Positions 7,538-15,284 of a stretch of 64,000 nt of DNA are shown here, piece by piece (the first letter of the stretch is position 1; every line of letters starts with the position of its first letter). Source of the stretch: an uncultured Bacteroidales bacterium (lineage in GTDB: Bacteria > Bacteroidota > Bacteroidia > Bacteroidales > P3); contig ONJY01000013.1 in the NCBI GenBank assembly GCA_900318275.1, forward strand, positions 25,100 to 89,099, read 5' to 3'. The position numbers were made by a program, and so were the translations under genes. The notes below the pieces were generated by a model. It did not search any database, was not told the DNA's origin, and saw only the letters and a list, made by a program, of their open reading frames with translations.

Positions 7538-8392
7538 ATGAACTGTCCAACAATCAAAAAGAAGGGGGTAAGCCGCATGCAAACCATACGGTTTTACCCC
7601 TTTGTTTCCACCGGGAAAGAGAAAGATGAGGAAACGGGGTATGGGTACTTTGGTGCAAGGTATATGGATCACGAACTGATGACCATGTGGCTTAGCGTCG
7701 ACCCGATGGCGGACAAGTACCCCAGCATTTCGCCTTATGCTTACTGTGCGTGGAATCCTGTGAAGCTGGTGGATCCGGATGGAAGAGATTGGGTTGTGGT
7801 TTTTGACCATAAAAATAAAACCGTAACAATCGAGGCTAAATACGTGGTGAAAAAAGGCGATGAGGATGCAAAGAAATCTGCCGAAAATGCAGTTTCGGTT
7901 TGGAATAGTTTATCAGGAGAATATGGTCTGAAAGTTGGGAAAGATAATTATATTGTAAATTTTGATTTATCAGTAATTGACGACTCTGAAGTTGACGCCA
8001 GTAATTCAGACAGAAATTTAAATACATATAGACTAAAATCATCTTTTAGTAATCCTAATGTTCGTGGAGAAACGAACAGAAATAGTATATATGTTCTTGC
8101 GTCAGATAAAGATGATTTTGTAGTATCATCTCATGAGGTTGGCCATTCTTTAGGTTTAATACATCCTATCGGTGGACAAAAAGGACTTATGGAAGAGGAT
8201 GGGGGCATGAAGAGTGGTCATCATGAGATAACCACAGATAACGTTAGGAATATTATTGATTTAGCACTCCACCCTAACAATAGAGATCCCAATTGGCATA
8301 GCGGCGTTGGGGGATATAGAGAAAAAGGGACATCCTCGGTTGATATTTTGAAGCCGCTTAATATAAATTTATATAAAAGAAATAAAAAATGA
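7538..8392 (+). CDS. Orphan RHS core plus metzincin-like toxin tip, cassette 2
   Basis: This is 284 aa; an alternative start is 7577. The RHS core lies at nt 7607-7785 (TGKEKDEETGYGYFGARYMD, NPVKLVDPDGR) and differs from the core of the long RHS gene by only about four residues out of 60. The tip is AT-rich. At residues 199-209 it has HEVGHSLGLIH, a perfect HExxHxxGxxH zinc-binding signature of metzincin proteases, so it is probably a metallopeptidase. The ORF runs through a hairpin at 7563-7606 before the core. The stop overlaps the next ATG in ATGA (8389-8392). Confidence 0.8.
   Translation: MNCPTIKKKGVSRMQTIRFYPFVSTGKEKDEETGYGYFGARYMDHELMTMWLSVDPMADKYPSISPYAYCAWNPVKLVDPDGRDWVVVFDHKNKTVTIEAKYVVKKGDEDAKKSAENAVSVWNSLSGEYGLKVGKDNYIVNFDLSVIDDSEVDASNSDRNLNTYRLKSSFSNPNVRGETNRNSIYVLASDKDDFVVSSHEVGHSLGLIHPIGGQKGLMEEDGGMKSGHHEITTDNVRNIIDLALHPNNRDPNWHSGVGGYREKGTSSVDILKPLNINLYKRNKK
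7563..7606 (+). terminator. Hairpin after immunity gene 1
   Basis: GGGGTAA (7565-7571) pairs with TTACCCC (7594-7600), with more imperfect pairing inside, followed by TTTGTTT. It is homologous to the hairpin at 9001-9046, and both lie just after an immunity gene. It is placed as a terminator, but it is also immediately upstream of the core of cassette 2, so it could be a cassette boundary. Confidence 0.55.
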
Positions 8393-8883
8393 AGGAGCTA
8401 TTAAAAAAAAGATATTTGTTTTTTGTGTATTGTATGCCATGGATTCTCTTGTCGTGTGGAGGTATTCGTGAGACGCATCTTCCTATCGTTAATTACGATA
8501 AGATGCTTTTTTCAAACGGCGAGTATACGACAAAGCTAAGCGTTAGCAGAGTTGTGGACACAACAACCGATATCTCATTAGAGTCCGGATATTTTCAGTT
8601 GTGCGGAAATGTTTATGTTCGCGATGGTATGGAAGAGTTTTCTGGGGAACCATTTAACCGACTGGATTATCTTGGAAGTTATGGGTGGCCTCATATAGTT
8701 ATTCCTTCACTGAACCTCGATATTGAAATAAAGGACGGTTTTTTTTGCGAGACCCTCCCTGTTGGTACATATGATATTATTGTTTATTCTAATCAATTTT
8801 ACCCAATCCATCATATATATAAATTTGAGAATAGGCGCAAATATTCATTTGAATATTATTTGGGATGCACATCAATTCATTAA
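8389..8883 (+). CDS. Putative immunity lipoprotein for cassette 2
   Basis: This 164-aa protein has a hydrophobic N-terminus and a lipobox-like ILLSCGG (cysteine at residue 23). The mature part is strand-rich with no recognised domain. The start codon overlaps the toxin stop (ATGA), indicating co-translation. The role is inferred from this position next to a peptidase tip; a periplasm-facing lipoprotein would fit a toxin acting in the periplasm or on envelope proteins. Codon use is AT-rich like the tip. Confidence 0.55.
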   Translation: MKELLKKRYLFFVYCMPWILLSCGGIRETHLPIVNYDKMLFSNGEYTTKLSVSRVVDTTTDISLESGYFQLCGNVYVRDGMEEFSGEPFNRLDYLGSYGWPHIVIPSLNLDIEIKDGFFCETLPVGTYDIIVYSNQFYPIHHIYKFENRRKYSFEYYLGCTSIH

Positions 8884-9000
8884 CCCCGCATTATTGTTTT
8901 TAAAGAATCATTGGCTTGCAAAAACAGCCATAGTTGCCAATGGGAATTGAAGCAGCCAAGAGAGACAAAAAACGACACTTAATTGATACATCCCGCACAC

Positions 9001-9046
9001 AAAAACAAAGGGGTAGACCGCACTCAAACCGTGCGGTTTACCCCTT
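9001..9046 (-). terminator. Strong hairpin terminator of the leftward RHS transcript
   Basis: The stem 9010-9023 / 9031-9044 is 14 bp, with one G-T pair and a 7-base loop. Read leftward it is followed by TTTGTTTTT, so it fits a terminator for the rhs-immunity transcript that ends at 9160. It also sits 127 bases after immunity gene 2 on the other strand. Confidence 0.75.
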
Positions 9047-9159
9047 CGGTTTTATGTACTGGTTGGCTCAGTGGTATTTATTGTTTTTCCCCTTTCGGTA
9101 TCCCATGGCAAGAAAGTGATCCTTTGCCGTGAGTGTCTGTATAATATTAGGAAATGATA

Positions 9160-9594
9160 TCAGTGAGGTTGATTCCCTTTTCTACTTTTCTTTTTCCGTA
9201 AAGATACTATTTTGGGTCCTACATAAGCTGATTCAAATCCTTCAAATTGTATAGTATCACCGTTGTACACGTATTTTATTTCACCAATAGGAAGCATCGA
9301 AATAGTATCAGATGTAATAAAGGTATTCCACAATGGTTTGATTACATTCCATTTGCGCGACAATCTAACCATTAAACAAGAATTGTTACTATAACAAAAC
9401 TCATATTGTTTTCCTGATAAGTGATTTCCCTTGATAGTATCTTGATTTCTAACGTAATATGCGACATTTTCAATGTCATTATGAATTAGATAAAAACGAC
9501 CATTGTTGAACATATCTATATTACCACACATTTCTTGACTAAGTAAGGATGAAGAAATAGCAACAAATGAAAGCAGACAGATAAAATGTTTCAT
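9160..9594 (-). CDS. Putative immunity protein for the long RHS gene
   Basis: This 144-aa protein has a cleavable signal peptide (ICLLSFVAISSSLLSQ). The mature part has several short hydrophobic strands and ends in a basic tail. No known domain is seen. It starts 5 bp after the RHS stop on the same strand, the usual place for the cognate immunity gene. Its export suggests the toxin tip acts in the periplasm. The role rests on position only. Confidence 0.55.
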   Translation of the reverse strand: MKHFICLLSFVAISSSLLSQEMCGNIDMFNNGRFYLIHNDIENVAYYVRNQDTIKGNHLSGKQYEFCYSNNSCLMVRLSRKWNVIKPLWNTFITSDTISMLPIGEIKYVYNGDTIQFEGFESAYVGPKIVSLRKKKSRKGNQPH

Positions 9595-9599
9595 AACAG

Positions 9600-12275
9600 T
9601 TAGTATTTATTTGATCTCGGTCTATGTGGTAGCATATACTGTGTCGGTGTTTTTATTTTAGTCGTATTGGAGTTGTTGAGTGGGGTTCGTGAACAATTTT
9701 TATAAGCGTCCGAATTACTTATATGATCCATTTTTTTCTGGTCTGAATCACCATATGCAATCCATGAATTTCTAACATTTATATCAGGATCCGAACTCCA
9801 TATCAATCCGGAATAGCCAATGTCACGTGCCCTTACTTCGTCCATCAAATCAAAATTTACCCCAGAATACTCCCAACCTTCTTCCGGATTGTTAGTTCTA
9901 TCAAATCCAACCTCGCCGTACTCAAATTGTACAGCATGTTCAGTTTCATGTCTCAAATTCACCATACTGTTTGTGCCTTGTTCTTCATTACTCCAGATAT
10001 TATAATTGATGAATAATCTATCTCCATCAGTTGTAAATTCCCCACCTTTTCCTCCTACATCTTCATACCCTCTAAATACGTATGTTTCATCTGATTTTTT
10101 TAAATCATAAAATCTCACTCGAAATTCTGGATTTACAATACGCTGAAAAGATACTCTTAACCAATCTCCAAACGATGAATACTCGACCTCCCGACCATCC
10201 GGGTCAATCAGCTTCACAGGATTCCATGCGCAGTAAGCGTATGGGGAGATGCTGGGATACTTGTCGCTCATCGGGTCAACGCTCAGCCACATGGTCATCA
10301 GCTCGTGGTCCATGTATCTGGCGCCGAAGTAACCGTATCCCGTTTCCTCATCCCGTTCTTTGCCGGTGAAACGGAATCGTTCGCTGTAGGTTGCGCCCGC
10401 ATGGCGTTGATCGACATACGGCTCGCCGTAGGGCAGGTACTGCAGGTGCTGAATCGGAATGCCGATGCTGTCGGTAATCCAGCTGGCACTGCCGAGGTGG
10501 TCGGAATGGTAGAAGTACACTTCATCCTCCTTTCCGTTATGATAATCGGTCAACATTGAGTTGACCATTTCATTGAACCGGCCGTAGTCAAACTCAACGT
10601 CTGCCTTCATCTGGTAGGGGATGCCGTCAATCCAATGGCCAAACTCCTCTTTTGCAAATTCATTGTTTATTATGCAGTCGAGGTTGTTCTCGTTAAGCAC
10701 ACGGCTGTTCACCTGTTCGAGGCTTTGTCCAAACAACATATCGGCCTTTGTCTGTAGCCCATCATCGTTGTCGATAACATGATACTGAGCATTCAGGCCA
10801 CCACCGCCGAGACGTGCGGCCACACGCTCGGTGCCAGCATAGTAATGTTTGGTGTATCCCTTGTTGGTCAACACCATATAGGCCGAGGGATAGAGGGTCG
10901 GCTCGTTCAACGCAGAGCTGGCGTTCATGTACTCGGCATTGACATCCATCGAACAGTTGTCGCCCACCAGCTTCAGACGGCGTTGACTTCGTCTACGTTG
11001 CTCCATCTCGGCATAGCTCAAGCAAGCTTGGCTCTGCTCTCGACTTGCGCAACTCCCGCCGCTATGGTCGTAGGCATAGTAGCTGTAGTATCTGTCGTCC
11101 ACAGCGGCGTGCATACGGTTCGCTCCACAAGGTCGCGGGCCACAGCAGTCCTCGGTCCAGAAGAGGAAACGTCCGGCATCGAACATTTCATCCTGCCGCA
11201 CCATGCTCACCTGTCCGAGGTTTCCTGCTTCATCCCAGCGCATATCATAAAGCATTCCATCATTGTAGTCGAACATACGCTTCACAGCGTGGGGCTGATA
11301 GTCATCGCAATAGCCGTACGCCATATCAACTGTAGCCGACAGCGTAACTGAATTATTATCGCGGAATTTCCCTATCAGTCTGCCTGATGGCGAATACGTG
11401 AGATAGGTGTTGTAGTTTCCTATGGCACCTCCACCATACGACTCTTTAAGTCGGTGCAGGACGTCGTAATTGTATGTGTTCTCGTATGCACCTCCAAGTG
11501 TATTTACCACACCGGCATTGTTGACAATTCTTGTCACATTGCTGGCATTGTCAAAAGTATAGTCGATGTCTTGCATTAAGTTGCCGAGGCTGTCAAAACT
11601 TCGGAGGTGGGCAAGGCGGTGCAGGGCGTCGTAGCTGTATTGGGCCTGTGTGCCGTTGCCGTAGTTCACCTGTTTTTTCTGCCCAAAGGGGTTGTAGCGG
11701 ATTTCGCGGATGTAGGTTCTGTGGTTGCTGTCCTTGACGCCGTGCATGGAGCGGAGGTCACCACCCCACTGATAGGTGTAGGTTATCTCCTCATTGTCGG
11801 GGTAGGTCATCGTGAGCATACGTCCCCAGCTGTCATACTGATAAAGCATCCTGAACTGGTACACTTCGCTGTGTTGTGGCAGGGCAATGGTGCGCGTCTC
11901 GTCAGTGACATTTCCTAGGGCGTCGTAGTGGCACTCATAGCTGCCGCTGCCGTCTGTCACAAAGACAAGGCGGCTCTTGTCGTTGCCGCTGGTACCATAT
12001 TCGTATGTCACATCGTTGCCTGTCATATAACTATAACGTTTATATATTGGTCTGTAGTATTCATAATCATAAAAAATTTCCCCCAATGGGTTTGTTTCTT
12101 TTGTGATGTTGCCAGCTGGGTCATATTCATACTGCGTGGTACCGGCATCGGGGTGGTCTACCAAACTAAGGAGAAGAAAGGACTTGTCGTGACGGAATCG
12201 CAAGACCCAGTGTTTTTGGGCGCGAGGGAATTGCGGGACACAGTGGAAGCAAGGGGGCGTGGAAGCCCCTTGCAT
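9600..12275 (-). CDS. RHS/YD-repeat protein with HExxH peptidase tip, N-terminally truncated
   Basis: This is 891 aa. YD repeats run from about residue 45 to 620 (YEYDPAGNITKE, YNYDVLHRLKE and similar). The RHS core follows at about 635-695 (FTGKERDEETGYGYF). The tip carries HETEH at 776-780 and a downstream glutamate in DLMDEVRA, as in zinc peptidases. The first 40 residues are unlike RHS and there is no signal peptide. Bacteroidota RHS proteins are commonly much longer, so the 5' end seems lost, with the break only 45 bp from the DUF58 gene. Residues about 407-432 derive from a dispersed repeat. It may be read from the der-trx-DUF58 transcript or be a remnant. Confidence 0.8.
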   Translation of the reverse strand: MQGASTPPCFHCVPQFPRAQKHWVLRFRHDKSFLLLSLVDHPDAGTTQYEYDPAGNITKETNPLGEIFYDYEYYRPIYKRYSYMTGNDVTYEYGTSGNDKSRLVFVTDGSGSYECHYDALGNVTDETRTIALPQHSEVYQFRMLYQYDSWGRMLTMTYPDNEEITYTYQWGGDLRSMHGVKDSNHRTYIREIRYNPFGQKKQVNYGNGTQAQYSYDALHRLAHLRSFDSLGNLMQDIDYTFDNASNVTRIVNNAGVVNTLGGAYENTYNYDVLHRLKESYGGGAIGNYNTYLTYSPSGRLIGKFRDNNSVTLSATVDMAYGYCDDYQPHAVKRMFDYNDGMLYDMRWDEAGNLGQVSMVRQDEMFDAGRFLFWTEDCCGPRPCGANRMHAAVDDRYYSYYAYDHSGGSCASREQSQACLSYAEMEQRRRSQRRLKLVGDNCSMDVNAEYMNASSALNEPTLYPSAYMVLTNKGYTKHYYAGTERVAARLGGGGLNAQYHVIDNDDGLQTKADMLFGQSLEQVNSRVLNENNLDCIINNEFAKEEFGHWIDGIPYQMKADVEFDYGRFNEMVNSMLTDYHNGKEDEVYFYHSDHLGSASWITDSIGIPIQHLQYLPYGEPYVDQRHAGATYSERFRFTGKERDEETGYGYFGARYMDHELMTMWLSVDPMSDKYPSISPYAYCAWNPVKLIDPDGREVEYSSFGDWLRVSFQRIVNPEFRVRFYDLKKSDETYVFRGYEDVGGKGGEFTTDGDRLFINYNIWSNEEQGTNSMVNLRHETEHAVQFEYGEVGFDRTNNPEEGWEYSGVNFDLMDEVRARDIGYSGLIWSSDPDINVRNSWIAYGDSDQKKMDHISNSDAYKNCSRTPLNNSNTTKIKTPTQYMLPHRPRSNKY
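10980..11055 (-). repeat. Dispersed repeat embedded in frame in the RHS gene
   Basis: Read leftward, this stretch (TTGCGCAAGTCGAGAGCAGAG, CTATGCCGAG, AGCAACGT, GACGAAGTCAAC in order) matches the intergenic repeat at about 15168-15240 block by block and resembles 33232-33270. In the protein it gives a low-complexity Ser/Gln/Arg-rich stretch interrupting the YD repeats. Confidence 0.65.
12249..12273 (-). other. GC-rich hairpin at the RHS 5' end
   Basis: GCAAGGGG (12249-12256) pairs perfectly with CCCCTTGC (12266-12273) around a 9-base loop. It lies about 48 bases after the DUF58 stop and overlaps the first codons of the RHS reading frame. It lacks a T-run, so it is not a convincing terminator. 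It could mark the breakpoint where the RHS 5' end was lost. Confidence 0.4.
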
Positions 12276-12320
12276 TACGGCTCACCGAGGTGACGGAAGA
12301 TGATCTGCACCTGGAGGGGG

Positions 12321-13271
12321 CTATTGTTTGCTGCGTTTGAGGAGGAAGGGAAGGATTACCTGGTGGAATCCTTGTGCGACGTCGACGGGGATGTAGTCGA
12401 TGCGGTACTGAATTGTGCGCTGCTGGAGATCGGCCTGCTGTCGGAGCATAGTGTCGCTGTATTGCTGTGCTATCTCGGAGGGGTTGAGGCGTAGGGTGCG
12501 TCCGCTTTCGAGGTCAACGAAGCGTGTGGGGCGAGCGTCGTAGTCGAGCTGCAGCTCGCGGGCACGGTGGAAGGTATGGAAGAGTATGACTTCATGCTTG
12601 TTGTGACGCAGATGGCGCAGGGCGTCGAGGAGTGCTTCCTGTTGACTGTCATCAACGAAGGCGTCGGTGAAGATGACTATAAGGGAGCGCCGGTGAAGTT
12701 GTTCGGCGAGGAGGTGGAGGGAGTCCACTAAGTTAGTAGTTGGGAGTTTTGAGTTAGGAGTTGTTGGTTGAGCCGACGGAACACCATGTATGGGTTGGAG
12801 GAGGTGGTCGAGTTCAGTAAGAAGGTGGTGCTGGTGGGCGGTGTTGGATCGGCATGGGGTGTTGAGGTCAATGCCGTTGGCGAGGAGTGTGAGGCCGAAG
12901 GCGTCGCGCTGGCGATGCAGCAATTCCATGAGTACGGCTGCAGCGTAGACGCTGAATGTGAGCTTGTTTGGATTATCTATATCACCTTGTCCTTCAATGG
13001 GGAAGAGCATGGAGTTGCTGTGGTCGATGACGAGCTGGCAGCGTAGGTTGGTCTCCTCCTGGAACTGCTTGACGTAGAGACGGTCGGTGCGGCCGTAGAG
13101 ACGCCAGTCGATGTTGCGGGTGCTCTCGCCGGCGTTGTACTGGCGGTAGTCGGAGAACTCGACGGAAAAGCCGTGCATCGGGCTACGATGACGACCAGTT
13201 ATGAAGCCCTCGACAACTTGTCGTGCGAAGAAGTCGAGGGACTTATAACGAGAGATTTCAGAGGAGAGCAT
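12321..13271 (-). CDS. DUF58 protein (MoxR-associated, VWA-like)
   Basis: This is 316 aa. The family motif region is GRHRSPMHGFSVEFSDYRQYNAGESTRNIDWRLYGRTDRLYVKQF, here split by eye into GFSVEFSDYRQY and DIDWR-like NIDWR blocks. It is followed by a VWA-like fold with DHSNSM in place of the metal-binding DxSxS. DUF58 proteins usually work with MoxR AAA ATPases in envelope stress, but no moxR is adjacent. A stretch QPTTPNSKLPTTN (from nt about 12729-12776) looks like an intergenic repeat absorbed in frame. It overlaps the thioredoxin gene by 14 bp. Confidence 0.85.
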   Translation of the reverse strand: MLSSEISRYKSLDFFARQVVEGFITGRHRSPMHGFSVEFSDYRQYNAGESTRNIDWRLYGRTDRLYVKQFQEETNLRCQLVIDHSNSMLFPIEGQGDIDNPNKLTFSVYAAAVLMELLHRQRDAFGLTLLANGIDLNTPCRSNTAHQHHLLTELDHLLQPIHGVPSAQPTTPNSKLPTTNLVDSLHLLAEQLHRRSLIVIFTDAFVDDSQQEALLDALRHLRHNKHEVILFHTFHRARELQLDYDARPTRFVDLESGRTLRLNPSEIAQQYSDTMLRQQADLQQRTIQYRIDYIPVDVAQGFHQVILPFLLKRSKQ

Positions 13272-13566
13272 TCAGCTTCTCGGTGAGGGACTCTTTGGCG
13301 ACGAGGCCTACGCTCTTGTCGACGGGCTGGCCGCCTTTGAAGAAGAGGACTGTGGGGACGTTGCGGATGCGGAACTGTGCGGCGAGGTCGCTGCACTCGT
13401 CGACGTCGGCGGTGCCGATGACGGCGCGTCCTTCATACTCTTTCTCTATCTCCTCGATGCGTGGTGCGAGGGCTTTGCAGGGGCCGCACCAGGTGGCGCC
13501 GAAGTCGATCATTACGGGCAGCGGCTGCTGCATGATGCTGTTGAAATTTTCTTCTGTTACTTTCAT
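13258..13566 (-). CDS. trxA: Thioredoxin
   Basis: This is 102 aa, the normal length for thioredoxin. The active site is WCGPCK, followed by the cis-proline segment VPTVLFFKGG. It reduces protein disulfides in the cytoplasm with electrons from thioredoxin reductase. It lies 41 bp after der on the same strand, and its last codons overlap the DUF58 start. Confidence 0.96.
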   Translation of the reverse strand: MKVTEENFNSIMQQPLPVMIDFGATWCGPCKALAPRIEEIEKEYEGRAVIGTADVDECSDLAAQFRIRNVPTVLFFKGGQPVDKSVGLVAKESLTEKLNALL

Positions 13567-13607
13567 GTTATCAAATGTGTTAATGTGTTAATTCGTTATT
13601 TTGTTAA

Positions 13608-14912
13608 TCATTTGGCGCGGAAGAAGATGGATATGGGTACGCCGTGGAAGTCCCATAGTTCGCGGATGCGGTTCTCTACAAAACGGCGGTAGGGGTCGCG
13701 GATGTACTGCGGCAGGTTGCAGAAGAAGACGAACTGCGGGTAGGGTGTAGGCAACTGGGTGATGTATTTAATCTTTATCCACTTGCCCTTGACAGAAGGC
13801 GGCGGGTTCTGTTCCTTGACGATGGGCAGCAGTGTATCGTTGATTTCAGCAGTGGAAATACGACGGCTGCGGGCCTCGTAGACCTGCTTGGCAGTCTCGA
13901 GGACTTTGAAGATGCGCTGTTTGTTGATGACGGATGTGAAGATAATGGGCACGTCGTCGAAGGGGGCGATGCGTTCGCGTATGAGACGCTCGAAGTCGCG
14001 GTGGGTGTTGGTGTCTTTCTCGACGAGGTCCCACTTGTTGACTACGATGACGACACCTTTGTGGTTGCGGTAGATGAGCGAGAATATGTTGAGGTCCTGC
14101 TGCTCTATACCCTGACTGGCGTCGAGCATGAGTATACATACGTCGGCGGCCTCGATGGCGCGCACGGAGCGCATGACGGAGTAGAACTCGAGGTCTTCGC
14201 TCACTTTGCTTTTGCGGCGCAGACCTGCGGTGTCGACGAAGTTGAAGTCGAAACCGAAGAGGTTGTAGTGCGAATAGACGGAGTCGCGTGTGGTGCCGGC
14301 GATGGGTGTTACCACCGAGCGGTGTTCGCCGGTAATCATGTTGATGAAGGAACTCTTGCCCACATTGGGGCGACCGACGACGGCTATGCGGGGCAGACCG
14401 TCGGTGGGGTCGTCGGAGCCTTCTGCGAAGTCTTTGACCAGGGCGTCGAGGAGGTCGCCTGTGCCGCCGCCGGTGATGCCGGCGATGGGGTAGGGGTCAC
14501 CGAGACCGAGGGCGTAGAACTCGGCCAGCCCGTCCATCTGGGCACTGTTGTCGACCTTGTTGGCGGCGAGCACTACGGGCTTGGGTTGACGGCGCAGCAT
14601 CTCGGCCACGTCTTCGTCCATGGGTGTGAGTCCTTCGCGGGCGTCGACGAGGAAGAGGATGACGTCGGCCTCGTCGATGGCGAGTGACACCTGGCGCCGA
14701 ATCTCGGTCTCAAAGGCGTCGTCACCGCCCATAACGTAGCCGCCAGTGTCGATTACAGAGAAGCGCTTGCCGTTCCAGTCGGAGTGGCCGTACTGGCGGT
14801 CGCGTGTGACGCCGGCCACAGAGTCGACGATAGCATCACGGCTTTCGGTAAGTCGGTTGAAGAGTGTGGATTTGCCCACATTGGGGCGTCCTACTATGGC
14901 GATGATGTTCAC
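13608..14912 (-). CDS. der: Ribosome biogenesis GTPase Der (EngA)
   Basis: This is 434 aa with two tandem GTPase domains, each with a P-loop (GRPNVGKST near residue 7 and GRPNVGKSS near 180), DTGG or DTAG, and NKVD or NKWD specificity motifs. A C-terminal KH-like domain ends the protein. Der binds the 50S subunit and is needed for its assembly. Length and motif order are typical. It is the first gene of the der-trxA-DUF58 run. Confidence 0.97.
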   Translation of the reverse strand: MNIIAIVGRPNVGKSTLFNRLTESRDAIVDSVAGVTRDRQYGHSDWNGKRFSVIDTGGYVMGGDDAFETEIRRQVSLAIDEADVILFLVDAREGLTPMDEDVAEMLRRQPKPVVLAANKVDNSAQMDGLAEFYALGLGDPYPIAGITGGGTGDLLDALVKDFAEGSDDPTDGLPRIAVVGRPNVGKSSFINMITGEHRSVVTPIAGTTRDSVYSHYNLFGFDFNFVDTAGLRRKSKVSEDLEFYSVMRSVRAIEAADVCILMLDASQGIEQQDLNIFSLIYRNHKGVVIVVNKWDLVEKDTNTHRDFERLIRERIAPFDDVPIIFTSVINKQRIFKVLETAKQVYEARSRRISTAEINDTLLPIVKEQNPPPSVKGKWIKIKYITQLPTPYPQFVFFCNLPQYIRDPYRRFVENRIRELWDFHGVPISIFFRAK

Positions 14913-15284
14913 GGAGGAGGTGTTTAGTTTTTAGTTAACGGCGAATTTTGCGAATTTTACGAATGCTTGCGCAGGTCAATTTTAGGCGAATTACTCGAAT
15001 TGTGGTCAGTGGCTAGTGATTGGTTCAAGGTTCAAGGTTCAAGGTTCAAAGTTCAAGGTTGACTCACTTCATTTAATTTATTCAGCGGTGTTCGCAGCCT
15101 ACGGCACAAAGTTTAAGGTTTAACGGCGAATTACTCGAATTGTTGGCGGGAACTCTTAACTCTTACCGTTGCGCAAAGCGAGAGCAGAGAAAGCTCGCTT
15201 TCTATGCCGAGCCGAAGCAACGTGAGTGAACGAAGTGAACTAACTCTTAACTCTTAACTCTTAATTTTTAACTCTTAACTGCCA
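14913..15284. repeat. Repeat-filled intergenic region
   Basis: No gene is seen. It contains a GTTCAAG-type 9-bp tandem run (about 15022-15060), a copy of the motif shared with 38325-38352 and 39499-39549 (around 15072-15100, opposite strand), a copy of the TTGCGCAAAGCGAGAGCAGAG-type repeat (15168-15240), and a run of AACTCTTA units (15238-15285). Several of these recur elsewhere in the window, including inside genes. Confidence 0.75.

Noticed and set aside
8934-9119. 61-aa ORF between cassette 2 and the leftward immunity gene
   Set aside because: It runs straight through the 14-bp terminator hairpin and has no recognisable features.
12165-12275. Native N-terminus of the RHS protein
   Set aside because: The first residues show neither a signal peptide nor YD repeats and abut the DUF58 gene; I treat them as chance coding after a truncation.
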